A DNA stretch of 64,000 nucleotides, from assembly GCF_019925205.1 (NCBI RefSeq), contig NC_083564.1, positions 1,555,491 to 1,619,490 on the forward strand, written 5' to 3'. Each line of letters begins with the position of its first letter. The first letter of the stretch is position 1. Source of the DNA: Metopolophium dirhodum (Eukaryota > Arthropoda > Insecta > Hemiptera > Aphididae). The notes beneath the pieces are model-generated. The model did no database searches. It saw nothing but the letters and a program-made list of their open reading frames with translations, and had not been told where the DNA came from. Position numbers and translations under genes: made by a program. This document shows positions 50,451 to 63,581 of this stretch, one piece after another.

Positions 50451-51320
50451 TCTAATATATAAAATGCTCGTATCACAGTGGCCACACTCCTCCCGCCTCC
50501 GTAACGGCTTGAAATTTTGTGTGCATATTTAGTAGGTCTGAGAATAGGTCGTAAAGTATTTTTGATACTCCTACCGCCCATCTGGGGAGGCGCTCAAACG
50601 GAGATATTGAGATTTACGGTGGAAATGTTTGTGTATTAATGGTTAGGAGAAATAATTAGTATGAATTAATATTTATTTATTATTGGTTCATGGTTGCAAT
50701 TGGTTATTCGGGTTATTAATGTAGATCGGGTTATTCGGTTATCAGGTCCATACGTTATTAAGATCAGGTACAAGCTTGCATCTTCGAACTTTCGAACATT
50801 GCCTATACCAAAGTGGATGAGTTGCACTTAGTCCGCGATCCGACGTAATCGGATTGCCAGTCAGTGGCGTGATTTCTGAAAGGAGGGGGGTGGATCATAA
50901 AAAGAAAACGACATAGCTAAATGGGAGGGAAAATTGGAAAATCCCCCACCCTCACAACACTTTTTACTTAGGTAGTAAAATATTTTACAATAAGGAACAA
51001 TGAATATAATTTGAATTGATTCAAAATTCACACCAAACACAATATGGATGATTATTCACTCCTGTAAAGCCAATGGGGTGAGATCTGACTCTCCACGTCC
51101 CCCCTTGTATACGCCACTGGATTGCCTACCAGGGTGGCTGAGTGCCTGAGTTGCACTTAGGGCCAGTTGTACCGTCTAGGGTTAAACTTACGCTTAATTA
51201 GCTGATAACAGATATTTAACCGGGCAAATTCGGCCGATTAAACTCCGGTTAACTTTAATCGGATATGGTACAAAACTGGCTCTTACTGTAACGAGTTGCA
51301 CCAAAAGGAGTTGAATGTTT
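50451..51320 (+). mobile_element. Helitron-like element with a nested MITE
   Basis: It starts TCTAATATATAAAATGCTCG after an A, resembling insect Helitron 5' ends, and shares GAGATATTGAGATTTACGGT and TTAATGGTTAGGAGAAATAA with the element at 23263-23751. Its right end is not clear. A MITE with ends CAGTGGCG/CGCCACTG interrupts it at 50862-51119. No coding frame. Confidence 0.45.
50862..51119. mobile_element. MITE with CAGTGGCG ends, nested in the Helitron-like element
   Basis: Left end CAGTGGCGTGATTTCTGAAA, right end complement CAGTGGCGTATACAAGGGGG. GATTGCC occurs at 50852-50858 and 51120-51126; the left copy is separated from the element by AGT, so the duplication is not in perfect register. 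About 258 bp, non-coding. Confidence 0.6.
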
Positions 51321-52950
51321 ATAGGTATATGCTTGTAAGTTGTAATTCATGTCTTTATAAAGATGACAGGTGTTACTTTTGTTACTTGAGGGAGAGTAAA
51401 AATAATAAATAATAAGTATTATCTTTGATTATAAAACATTGGTTAGTGGTTAGCTTTGTTTAACTGTATATGCTCTCAAATTACCCATGTGCATCACTAG
51501 GTGGTAGGTACTATTGTCATAGTCCATAGATAAGTATATAAACTGTACTGTAAAGTTTACATTCTGAGACTTTTTTTGTTTATTTAAATTTTTTCATGTT
51601 TTGAAAAAGTTTTATGTAAAAACATCGAAAAACATCGATGTTTTTCTAGAAAATCCGATGTATCGACAACATCGATGTTTTAAGTTTCGATGTATCGAAA
51701 AAATTTTGCCCATCTCTACAACTTACTGTAAACTGTAAAGATTATATTATTTCCTGGAGACTATTTATGTGGCTTTCGCAATATTCACTCAACGAATCTG
51801 ACAATACAGAAGTGGCATCTAGCGAGATAATTTTCAACTTTTCAACACGTGCTAGAAGAACTGTTTAACTGTTAACTTTTATCACTGTTAACATTTTTTA
51901 TTTCAGAATTTCGAATATTCTATTATTCTAATTCTGTTGATCTAATTCTGTGATGTAGGTTTATAAATAAAAAAATTATTCGGTTGTTGAATCCCTTTTT
52001 AAAATAAAAATAACTTATTTAAATATAATTGACAAGCAATAACATCTGCTAACTTTCAAATCTCAACAATATTATTATCTTGAAGTTAAAATAAATTGTT
52101 ATATTTTTCTTTTACACACCTACTCACAAGAACCAATGTTGCATCAATCTTAGAAAAAAAAAATACAATATTAATATTACACATAATATGACAAATCACA
52201 TACAGATAATTGATTAAATTATCTTATTCGTTCAGTCATGAAGTCCGATCTGCATGACGGTTGAGGGACATCCTCATATACACTACGCAGAACTACATAA
52301 TAGATAGGTACATACCTACTGGCATTCCTCAATAATACATTACCCGAACAAAATCATTTCGATGGGATACCTTAATGTATTGTAATCCATTTTATTGTGG
52401 CAGCCAAGTACAAACGGCCATGGACCATGGTACGCATAGATTGTTTAAAATAAAATAATTAAATTAGTTATTTAAACTCAAATGTTAAATGCAATGTTTT
52501 CTTAAAAAAAAACAAACATCTTGGTTATATTGACATACAAGGATGATATTTTTAAATTGATAATTCTAATATTTTGATTAGGTAGTTTTTGTTTCGATTA
52601 AATTAATTTCTTCTTGACCTGATTTTGCTTAATAGCGTTAACATATTAATGTATTTTAACCAGATATCATTGATTATTAAATTATTTATAATATATTAAT
52701 ATATTTAATAAATGCCGATATTGACATTCTTCATGTTTTGCAAACCAGTAAATCTTTATTAAGTTTAATTGATCTATTGGCAATTGCAGAATCACTACCT
52801 ACATTGAATCTCCAAACATATTCTGACCCTCATTGAATAAAATATTTCTATCAATCCTATATTTTACTTAGGTGTTACCATTTTTGATTAACAACAGTCA
52901 TCTCGCATCGTTTTTATTTAAAACTTTTAAAGTTACATTATTTATGGCAT
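51321..52950. other. Non-coding stretch
   Basis: No exon recognised. ATCGATG-rich sequence at 51625-51715 ends in TTTTGCCCATCTCT, which looks like one end of a hAT-type MITE, but the other end was not found. A short frame at 51763-51867 (MWLSQYSLNESDNTEVASSE...) has protein-like composition and could be a transposase relic. Confidence 0.35.
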
Positions 52951-52958
52951 ACTATATT

Positions 52959-53489
52959 CAAACCTGGACAAGTTGTCACTTTTTTCAACTAGTTAAAGTT
53001 AAGTTACTTTAATATAAAAAGTAACTAAGTTAGAATATAACTATAAGTTAGTTTCTGAAATGTATGAAAATAGTAACTTAAGTTAGAGTAGAAGTTAGTA
53101 CACCAGTTGTAGTTACTTTTTTTTTTAGTTAAAATATACATTTAAAAACTTTATTTCAAATATAATGTATTATTAAGTATCTAACTAACTTGAATTATTG
53201 GTGATGAATAAACAATTAAATTGTACAACTGTCAACTGAGAATTTGATTAAATGTTTCAAATAGGTAGGTAATAATCTTAATTTCTTGGAATATCAGTCA
53301 TTAAAATATAGAAAGTTAAACAAAATATAAAATTCAAAAATTCAATAAATTAAAAAAAACTAATTACTTATTATTTTTAACAAGTTAGATTAGATTATTT
53401 TACACAAATTCCACTATTCAAGTAACAAAGTTAATATGAATTAAAACTAACTTAACTTTGACTGTCTAACTAGTTAGTGCCCAGCTTTA
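52959..53489. mobile_element. hAT-like non-autonomous element, 531 bp
   Basis: Left end CAAACCTGGACAAGTTG, right end complement TAAAGCTGGGCACTAAC, with perfect 8-bp target duplications ACTATATT at 52951-52958 and 53490-53497. Sub-terminal TAACTAGTTAAAGTTAAGTTA-type repeats match the element at 7833-8858. Non-coding. Confidence 0.8.
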
Positions 53490-54039
53490 ACTATATTATA
53501 TATTTTAAAAGTTTTATGACATTCACACTCGTATAATTTTGTAGCAACAAATAAGTTAATTTATTATACAATATTAATAATAAATATGGAAAAACTATAA
53601 AAATTAAAAATTAAACAATATAAAATTAAGTAAAAGATATAAGTAATGAAATATAAATATGGTCTTTACAGATCAACAATTAAAATATTAAGTATAACAT
53701 TTATGTAATGAAAAAAATAATTAAACAATCTCATGGATGTGGCGTAAAAAAAATATTTAACAAACTTACTCCTATAGATAACACAACAATATAATATAAA
53801 AAACGGACAAACATAAAATTTAAAAAATATATGTTATAAACTAATACAAACCATTTAACCATTATTACTCTTTTTTATGATCAATAATAAAAAAAATAAG
53901 CTCAATACATCACAGATTTTCATAAATTGACAATATTGGTTCATTTTAGTTTGTTTATACACAATAGAAATATAGTAGAATAAAAATATATGCATTTAAA
54001 GTGTGAGAAATAAGCTGAGAGATAATTATTGTTTAATGT

Positions 54040-57000
54040 TTAATCATCTAAACTGTTGATAAGTGATACATTAGAAGATTGAGTGGACTTCATATCTGGA
54101 TCATCACTTTCCATAAGCTCACTAATTTTATCAACTATCCACTAAAAATAAATAAATAAATAATAATTAGTTATACTAATAAGTAAACATTATGTTTAAA
54201 TATAAATACATACAGAGCATAATTCAGGGTCTGATATCAAAATTAATCTAACATTAGACTGCTTAACTTTGAAACACCACCAACGACGTAAATTGTCATT
54301 ATGTTTTCCATAGAGTGATATTCCATTTTGTTTTATTTTTGGATGCCTAGTCATAGCTGACCAAACATACTCCCACTGTATCTAATTGAAACAACATTTT
54401 AAATGTAAATTTTTTTATAATATTAAAATTGTATGAAAAATACTTTATAAGAGTCAGTCCAGTAACTCCGAGTAATATACATTACTCTTTGTGACGTGAC
54501 AATGAAAATTTCTTTATCAGTAGGCATAGTTTGAATGTGATAAATATAGTTGTCTGATAGTTTATACACCCCTTTTCCAGCAATCTGTAACATTTTATCT
54601 TATAAAGTTTAGTACAAAATAAACAGTTTAACTTGCTTACCACAAAATGTTTAATAACTTACAGGAATCTTAGATTGCTTATGCATCAAAACGCTGTCAA
54701 TATTAATTATATACTAGATTTCTTTTATTACCTTGGTACTAATGTAATGTAAATAACCTTAGGAGATGGAAAAAGATCAAAAACTAACATACATGTTTTT
54801 TGCAATAACATTTTATTAAAAAACAAATTTTTTTAAATTATTTTTCTATTCTAAAATGATTTGAACACTTGGTTAGGTTAGGTTAACATAAATGATAATA
54901 CAGTTCAAAAAGTATTCTTTTAATATATATAAAATAATCACAAGTTGTTTCATTTAAATGTAATTTGTTAATACAATTTGTTGCGTTTCAATATATTAAT
55001 GTAAGCAAAAGACGAAGAGTAAGCAAAAAGTGATTAGAAATTCAGAAGTAAAGAAGAATATACACATATACTTATCTCTATTATTGAATATAAGATAAAT
55101 CCAATACTAACTATTTTCTTATCACCATTTCCTTACTCTCCCTAAGGTAATAAACAATCATACATTTAGTAAAAAAATTAATTTATATTAACTGTTCAAA
55201 TATAATTAAAAACATTAGATTGGTTCACCTTTAAAAGTTTATATCCCTCAGCTTCTCGTTTATTGTACGGTCGCACTTGTTTATCTTCTCTGAAAAACCT
55301 TGGTAAACGAACACGTTGCACTTCTGATGTTGTATCGGTAACCCTGATTAGTGATATTTTAATACATTTTAGTTTCAATTCAATTATTTGTTAAATTTTT
55401 TATAATATAAAACTAGATATTTAGATACTTTGATTTTGTATTTTTTTTAAATTTGGTAACTTTTGATTTATTTAAATACTTGTGCAGTTTTGCAATAAAT
55501 AACATTAATGAGAAAAATTTGACATGTGGTTTTTCCTCAAAATACAATTTTATGGTCTGAACCTAACTCATTCTTAATAATAATATAATTAATTAATTAA
55601 AAGAATATTTTAAAATTAAATAACTTTCATGTAGAATATTTTTCAAACTACAATATAGTTATTTATTAATATGATGTATAGAAAATTAATTTAATTATTT
55701 TAACTGTTAGTTTAAAAACAATAGTTATTTATGAAAGCAAAATTGAAATAAGTGGGGAAAGTATCTATTAAAATCTCTACATAATATTTATTGATTATCC
55801 CTCTTCACCATTTCTAAATTAGTTCAATATTAAATATTTGCATATTCAACAGTTGTACAATACACAACAACTATATACACATTCAATTTTAATGTAAAAG
55901 ATAATAACACAAATGTGTGTATTCAAAAACTTTAAAAGAAAAAAATATTAATAACATACCAAAGTACCAACTTAGTGTATATTTGTCTTTTTATATTAAG
56001 AGAACATTAAACTGGCATTTTTTTCTCCGTCATACAAGTGCACAACATAACAAATTTACACTCAGCAGATCACATTTAGCTTTGTTAGTTTAAAAAATGG
56101 AGTGAATCGATCTACAATGAAACTTGATAGAGAGAACACTATCTGTGTTTGTATGTGGATTTTTTTTTTTACAATATTTCAGTTTTTGGTACTCGTGTAG
56201 TAAACTAGTATGCTAATTACCTCTACTTTGTTGATGTAGTATTCTACCTACCGTAAAAAGCTACCTATCTACAAAAACAGTTTACGGGTAGTTACAATTT
56301 GTACATACCTACCTACTGATTAATAACAATTTAATTAACTATAATTTACTTAATTTAATGCTAATGATCATAATTCATAACTGTCAATTATTTTAATACG
56401 TTATATATTGCTATGCTGTCATATATTTTAATATACAATCGCTAAACACAAGGAGAAGTACCCTTCATTATTAATTTTTATTAAAACTATTAAATAACTC
56501 AATAGACTGCTCTTATTTACTGGAACGATTAAATTTTAGAATTGATACCAAATCCACGAGAAATCAAGAAAGTTGTTTAATCAATAATGTTTCTAAAACA
56601 TACTTAAGATCATCACCTACAAATATACTGATGTCTATAGGAAACACTATGGATATTAATTTTAGTTAATAATTAATTATGGCTGTACAATTATATACCT
56701 CATAATATGTTCATTGTTATATAATTTCATGTGAATTTTATATTATTCGTACCTAATTCTATTGTATCAGTGTCTCTACACAATTTTATACATATATTGT
56801 TTTGTAAATGGAGTTTTTTCCGTCAATAAAGATAATAATAATAAATAATCATGGTCTTAGCATCAAGTTTCATATAGGTCAATTCATTCAAATTTTTAAG
56901 CTAATGAAGGTAAACATGATCTGCTGAGCGTAAATTTGCTGTTACACACTTGTAAGACATTGATAACAAATGGCCGATTAAGTCCTTTTAAGACAATGCT

Positions 57001-60000
57001 ACACTTACATGTGTTGTTTTTGTATTACAAGCATATTACATAGTACATTTTAAGTTCAAATAATACATTTATTAGAATGAATTATTGTCCTGGGCACAGT
57101 GGCGGCTCGTGAGGTTCAGCGAAGGTGGTGTACAAGAAATGTATAAGATACCTATGTAAAATGGTAAAAATATTAATTTTAGATTCTGAGCGAAGCGATG
57201 AATGTATTGATTTTACAATGTGTGTTTTTTTTTTTATTTTTGTGTCTGTCATCACCTTTTAGGACAGTAAAAGTGCTTGGATTTTCTTCAACAGTAACTT
57301 TTCTGATAGGAAATAGAATCTAGTTGGTACTTTGGGGGGTCAAAAGCATAAATTTTCCAGTAGTTTTCAAACGCGACATGGAAAACAAAAGAAAAAGGTG
57401 GATAAGTGGATGTCGCTCCTGTGCATCATATCACGAGCCACCACTGCTTGGGCATCTCAGAGGTTTTCATCGATATTTTAATTTTAAAGCAAGTTATAAT
57501 AGTTTTAAAAAGTACAAAAAAATAACAGTTTTAAAATATTCATAACTTGCTTTGTTATTAAAATACCAATAAAATTCTCCGAGGTGCCGTAGATAAAAAT
57601 CTTACCTTTAAATTTTATAATAGGTCAATTCACTTTAATTTAAAAAATAACAGAGTAAAATGGATCATTGTGAACAAAAAATGTTTTATGTTATACATTT
57701 GTAAACCGGAGACAACACAAGCGGGTGTGGTGTCTTCTTAAGTAGTATACATCAAGCAATTTATACAAACCGTTTTATGGTGTTCAAAGTTCCACTAGTA
57801 AAATCTAATGCTCCAGATAAAGGTCTGGCTACAAGGCCAACCATTCCTTTACAACCTCCCTTGAAAAATCCTTTAATGCCATCACTACGAGCACCGCTGA
57901 TAGGTTTCTCAAAGACACCTTCTACACCTTCCACAACACCCTAATTAAATTTAAACCAATAACTAAGACAGTAAATATCTTACTTATTATCATACAAAAC
58001 AAGAAAAAATAATTACCAAAACAAAACCTCGACCCCCTTGTGCTAATCCAGCTGGTATATTACTTGGTTGCTGATTCATTATTTCTTGTCGTTTCTTTTG
58101 ATAATCTTTGTCAAATGTTAAAGCAGCAATACCTTTCCCTTTTATATTAAAATTAATGAAGTACACAAGTAACAAATTATTAAAAACAATTAAAGACTTT
58201 TCAATATTTTTTAAATTTATTAAATTTATTAAATTACCCATGGCCCCAGTTATTCTTCCAACTGCTCCAGCTGCACCTCCAACTGTATGTCCAAATAAAC
58301 TCTTTACACCCAATACTAATCCTTCGGCAAATTCTTCAGGGCCTTGAATTGCACCCTACATTTATTAAATAAGTTAAATTTACCAAAATAATATTTTAAC
58401 TTTACATTTTATCATAGCAGCATCAAGGACTGTTCCAATATAAAAACTTTTCTTATGCCCCATTAACTAGATTTTATAGCCCCTAAGAGAATTACAGCAC
58501 ACTATTTATTTTCTCTCTACTCCCAGAAAATTTGCATCCAGCCAAACCAATCTTGCATTGTTAGCTTAAATATTAAAGAGAATATGTTTGCACATCAGTT
58601 TTTTTTATGTATTTCAATTTTTATGAAAAGTTAAGAGCATGCAAAATATTTATACGTCATAGAAAATTTGAAATAAAGTGAAAAAGCCAACTTTCAAACA
58701 CAAATAGTGTTCTTAACTTTAGATTTGATAATGATTCATGGGACAATTCATTATAATATTAAAGCTAATGACACAGGATTCTATTGAATGTACATTTGCT
58801 ATGTTCCGTGTGGGTTAGAGAAAGAAAACAAATACTTCACTGACATACTCTTAAATTTAAAAACATTATTTAATCTTAGTAATTATTATTTACTTGGAAA
58901 GGCTCATAAAATAAATCTTCAACTCCTTGCTTAAAGCCTGATACCAGACCAAACGGATTTCCCAATACATCAAGACCCAAGACAAGCACATAAAGTTGTT
59001 TTATTAGTTGACTGACATAATGATGTTGAGCTTCCATCATCAATTGTCGCTGATTAAGCAAAACATATTGTCTTTCAAAAAATGCCAACCTATAAACACA
59101 ATATTGTTAGTTTATAGAAATTAAGACATATTTAGTTATATTTTACATCCATTATCTACCATGCTTGATAATATTCAGCAATTTATTTTTTAAATAAAAT
59201 ATATAAAATTAAATCTATCATATAACTCACATTTTAATATGTTATAATACTTCCCCCCACCGTTTAACCGACAGCAGAGGAGGCTCTGTTTGAACAATAC
59301 CACTCCTCTACTACCATTGTTAATTGCTGTATATAATTGATAAATACATACAATATACAATATACATATTACAAATAAATAATAATAACAACTGATGATT
59401 ATAGTTTGTGCTGTGTCACCTTAAAACAATGTTATAACACTTACTTTAAAACAACATCTTGAACACTAGTAATAGTAACACCAATACTTTGCAAGATTAT
59501 ATTAATAATTGGAGGAATATTTTCTAATTCATCTCCACTTAATGAAAATGTAACATGTATCTAAATATAAAAAATGTATGATTTAAAATTGAATTTACAT
59601 AATATAGAATATTTTTGATAAGTTATTACATACTGATTTACAAAATAATATATGATTTACAATTACAAACCTTAAGTGGTGAAAAATGAAGCATATCATA
59701 ATAATTCTTTTGTTCTTGTAAAGAAAAAGTCATCATTTGAGATTGCAATGGCTTACTGGCATATGTTAAATCTTCATTGAACATAGTTAACTAAAATAAT
59801 TTATTAGTTTTGATTAGTAATATACTTTCTACAATAAACTAACTGTTAGAAAAAAAATCAATTAAACAAACCCTTTCTTCTTCAGAGAGTTCATATTTTT
59901 CAGTCATTTTTATTATAGCATTGATAAAACCAATATCAAGTTTGATATGAAATTCTTGAATAAGCATTTTATAATATTTATATTGTTTAACTGAACTGTA

Positions 60001-63000
60001 TTTATTCAATCGTTCTACAATGCTAAGCTCCACAAATGGCTTTCGTTCTAAAAAATTAATTTATTAATTGGTTAGACTTGGAATTTAATTTCCATATACA
60101 GGATAATCCAAAATATGTTATCTTTGAGTATAATATTGATTTAGTTTAATTTGAAAACATAAATAATTATCCATACATGACTTTCCAAAATGTTAAAATA
60201 TATTTTTAAGTATACAGATTTAACGATTTAAATAACATATATTTACATGTTTAAAGATTGGCCATTGGCCAAGCACTATATATTAATGTGAATACTATTA
60301 AAAAATATATCAACTTAAAGTCTTTTTAGCCATTTTTTTTTTTTTTATCTATGTTCAGATTTTGAAAACATTAATCTTAAAAATTAAACCATTTAGCATT
60401 TCTATGCACACTTTTAATAGACAAATTCAAAAAAGTCCAAAGTACAATAAATTATTATTATTATGCCTTTTTTTTGTATGAAATATGAACATGTACCTGT
60501 TTGTGCAATTGTTTTTGGTGGTGGTACAGGAGCAAATACAACAGGGAAAATACAATTGTCTATTTGACTATCAATTTGTAAGTTATTTATTTTAGCATGT
60601 ATCTGAGATGTATAATCAGAGGACTGCAAATTAAGCCAAAATCCAGTATTGTAAATTCGTCTAATATTTTTTTTAGAAGGTTTTGTAACAACATTTTCAG
60701 CAAAATTCACCTAAAAATATAAATTTATATAAATATTTTTAATTTAATAGTGCAATTTATCTGAAATATACCTCAATATTCAATTCTTTAATGAAGACAA
60801 TAGGTTCATTTTCGCCAATTGCCAACATTCTAGTATAGCGTATATAAGATGTTTCAATTAGTTCACATTCTTTCTTTGTCATTGGTATGTAACGAGAACC
60901 ACTTAATTTTTTTGTTTCCCATATAACTCCAGAACTATAATAAAAATCACACTTAAAAAAATTGAAATTCTAAAAAGCACATTTTTATTTATTATTTAAA
61001 TATGCACAAAAATAAATTGTGTATACAGTCAGTAAGTATTATGATAAGCCTGCAAATCTAGTTCTATTAACCAAATGCAAATAATAATTAAATCACAAAA
61101 ATACTAATTATTAAAATATGAATTCATAATTTTTACCTTCCAATTCTCAAGTACATCAATTCCATACAGATATCATTATTCACCAATGATAAACCTAATG
61201 AATGTATAGAAACTAATATTTCTCTATTTATTATTTCAAGTTTACTCGAAGCTTGACATTCTTCAGCGATACTGGCATCAGTAGTAAACATAAGTATACG
61301 TTGTATACCATCCAAAAACGAAATCCAATACACTTTTATACCATCATCATGATTGAATGTCCCTACACCATCCTGGAAAAGTAAATACAAAATATAAATC
61401 GGATTAAAATCAATCATTTTTTTCAAATACTGTGATATAATTTGTGAATAATATGAAAATTCCTAATCCAAAGAAACTTTATCTATAGAACTTGATACTT
61501 ACGGTTTCAAATTTATTTAATTATAATTAAAAATTTTAAATAATAAACTTAATATAGTTTTAGACACGGCAATCCAAATATACATTTTAAGCTTTGAGTT
61601 GGTTTTAAATGAATTTGTATTATGTAACAGGAAACTACTTATTTTTCTGTAAGCCATTTTGGGTTGAATTTTAAGTAAAAATTAAAAATACTAATACTAT
61701 TAAGTATCATTAGGTACTGTAGGTTATTTTAAATAATTACGGATTTTTTTTAGAATTACAATAAAAATAGTACATAATATAAGATACTCAGGACATAATA
61801 TATTTATACCTCTCATAAACAGTACAAATAAATAGAAAATTCTGTTCACTACCACTAATATGACTCTAGCATTTAAAAAAATGTTGAACTTTTACTAACT
61901 TTTCTTAAATCTGCTTGATTCTGCATCATATTCCAATAAATAATAGGGTTATCTGTTGGAGTAGTCCACGCAAAAAACATTTTATGCCTAGGTGGTAATA
62001 TTTTTCTGCAAAAAAACATATTAAGTAATAAAAATACATAATTTAACACTAAAACTTATAAGCAATAAGTATAACTAACATTTCATCTAAATATTCTGAT
62101 AAATCGTGTTCAATAAACTTGAGGTAACTTTCTGTATGATTTATAATTAAAGCAGGTGCCATTCCCTCCATGTATGGACTAAATGTGATGTAAGTTCCAC
62201 CTTCTGTCATCTGAATATCCACTTGAACAGCACTATACTATAAATATACTTTTAATGTTAGAAATCTAAATACTATTCTAGATTAACAAAACTATTGTTA
62301 TATTTTTAATTTGTTATTATTAATCAATAATAGTAACTACTAACTAAAAATATCTATTAAAACATACATCTTAATTGACCAGTAAAATAATTTTTAATAA
62401 TTTACTTTATTACGGAGACGTATTAAATCACTTCTTGATTTATAATATGGCAATGGTGTAGATGCATCTAATGTACCAGTTATACGAAAAATAAATATTT
62501 TGTCTAAATTCAGTTTATCTGTAATGTTTTGAGGCCAAAATGGGATACAGCTATTTGGATCCACCTATTTAAATAAATTGCACAACTTGTAATATTTAAA
62601 AAAGAATAAACTCTAATTTTAAGTATACTTTAGTCCAAGTTTGTTGTAACTTATACATTTCTTGAACGTCTATAGCAAATGGACATTGATTGGATGTGAT
62701 GTAAAATGGAGTAAATGTAACTTGTTTTGTTAAAGAATTGTTAGTAAGTTGGATGTGTACGCCCATCTAAAAAAAACAAATGCTTATAAAAAAAATATTC
62801 ATAATATCTTAGGACAAAAATATTACTTGATATAGAATGTTATTTGATTTACACATAATTGATCCAGAGTTTCCAGCCACATCCAAAGAAAATTTATCAG
62901 ACCATTGACCTGAATCAATTTTAACATAAGCTTTTTTATTAGCAAAAAATATCTTTTTTTTAAATGACCACATTAAAGGTTCTGTAGGATTTGATGAATG

Positions 63001-63342
63001 TTGTAACATATTTGCCTCATCATCAACAGCCTATAAATAATATAAGATACGAGATGTTTTTTTAAAATATATATTTGATTTCTAATAAAATACTAATATA
63101 CTGTTTTGACCTAATACCTTATAAGTAAGAATTTTTCCAGTCTTGTTGATCATCCAAAACGGGCAATAAAGTGTTTTGACATGTGTTCCTCCTTCGTGAA
63201 ATTCAGTTCGTATGCCAAAATTTATAACATTTGCATTTGTATCGGGTTTATCTTCATTATTTGTGAATGACCAAATGGAAAATTCATCTGGATGTTCCTC
63301 AACAGTACATTTGCAATCCCAATATTTATCTAAATATTTTAT
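54040..63342 (-). CDS. Vps13: Vps13 (VPS13A/C-type) lipid-transfer protein, C-terminal 1048 residues, 20 exons
   Basis: Exons in transcript order: 63118-63342, 62827-63030, 62629-62766, 62406-62564, 62080-62237, 61900-62005, 61137-61372, 60772-60934, 60497-60710, 59872-60047, 59671-59790, 59445-59560, 58894-59089, 58238-58355, 58017-58138, 57771-57940, 55229-55343, 54444-54584, 54214-54381, 54040-54141. All have GT-AG borders and matching phases, ending at TAA. Early exons give the adaptor-binding (SHR-BD) region (LYCPFWMINKTGKILTYK; ITFSPYMEGMAPALIINHT). The middle has VSFLDG-like (WISFLDGIQRILMFT), IHSLGLSLVNN and QIDNCIFPVVFAPVPPPK. Gly-rich exons (GHTVGGAAGAVGRITGAMG; GGRGFVL) form the amphipathic ATG2-like C-terminal helices, and the last four exons a PH-like domain. 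VPS13 proteins move lipids at membrane contact sites. They are over 3000 residues, so most of the gene lies beyond 64000. A/C rather than B/D type is judged from motifs only. Confidence 0.92.
57097..57446. mobile_element. hAT-like MITE in a Vps13 intron, carrying a repeat fragment
   Basis: Ends CAGTGGCGGCTCGTGAGG and the complement of CAGTGGTGGCTCGTGA. The flanks CCTGGGCA (57089-57096) and CTTGGGCA (57447-57454) match at 7 of 8. Most of its interior (57181-57417) is an internally deleted copy of the asymmetric-end repeat, from AGATTCTGAGCGAAGCGATG to GGTGGATAAGTGGATGTCGC, the far end being joined in the opposite sense to usual. Confidence 0.7.
57181..57417 (-). repeat. Asymmetric-end repeat family, rearranged copy L
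   Basis: Begins AGATTCTGAGCGAAGCGATG and follows the family body to ACATGGAAAACAAAAGAAAA, then jumps to GGTGGATAAGTGGATGTCGC, which is the other terminus in the opposite orientation to that in copies E and J. This indicates an inversion or template switch after most of the body was lost. Confidence 0.6.
58484..58854. mobile_element. Second, diverged copy of the TTAA palindromic element, in a Vps13 intron
   Basis: CTAAGAGAATTACAGCACACTA with TTTATTTTCTCTCTA on the left, and the complement of TTAAGAGTATGTCAGTGAAG with TTTGTTTTCTTTCTC on the right, match the ends of 46453-46882. About 371 bp, more worn, and inside the intron between exons at 58894-59089 and 58238-58355. Confidence 0.65.
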
Positions 63343-63581
63343 CTGTGAAAATAAATCATTTGTTGAGATAAAAAATATATTAAACCCATCTCATAATTTT
63401 AAATTCAAGCTAACATACAAATGTGTATGGTTTTTAAAAATGTTTATTTTAAATATACAGATTGATTTATCAAGAATTCTTACCCTCTTCCCTCTATTTT
63501 CATTTAATAATTCATTTATTCAAACTCAGATTTTTGAAAATTTTAAGTATAGTTAAGGAGCATAATTTAAAATTTAAAATA

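Larger units (their letters stand above)
55344..57770 (-). other. Large Vps13 intron (2.4 kb)
   Basis: Bounded by the GTTTGT donor after 57771 and the TCAG acceptor before 55343. This is the largest intron seen in the Vps13 portion. It contains AT-rich DNA and the MITE at 57097-57446; no gene was recognised in it on either strand. Confidence 0.75.

Noticed and set aside
57324..57545. 73-codon plus-strand frame
   Set aside because: It runs across a fragment of the asymmetric-end repeat and the end of a MITE within a Vps13 intron.
58108..58347. 79-codon plus-strand frame
   Set aside because: It lies opposite two verified Vps13 exons (58017-58138 and 58238-58355) and the intron between them.
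63212..63556. 114-codon plus-strand frame
   Set aside because: It overlaps the Vps13 exon at 63118-63342 in antisense and has low-complexity F/I/N-rich composition beyond it.
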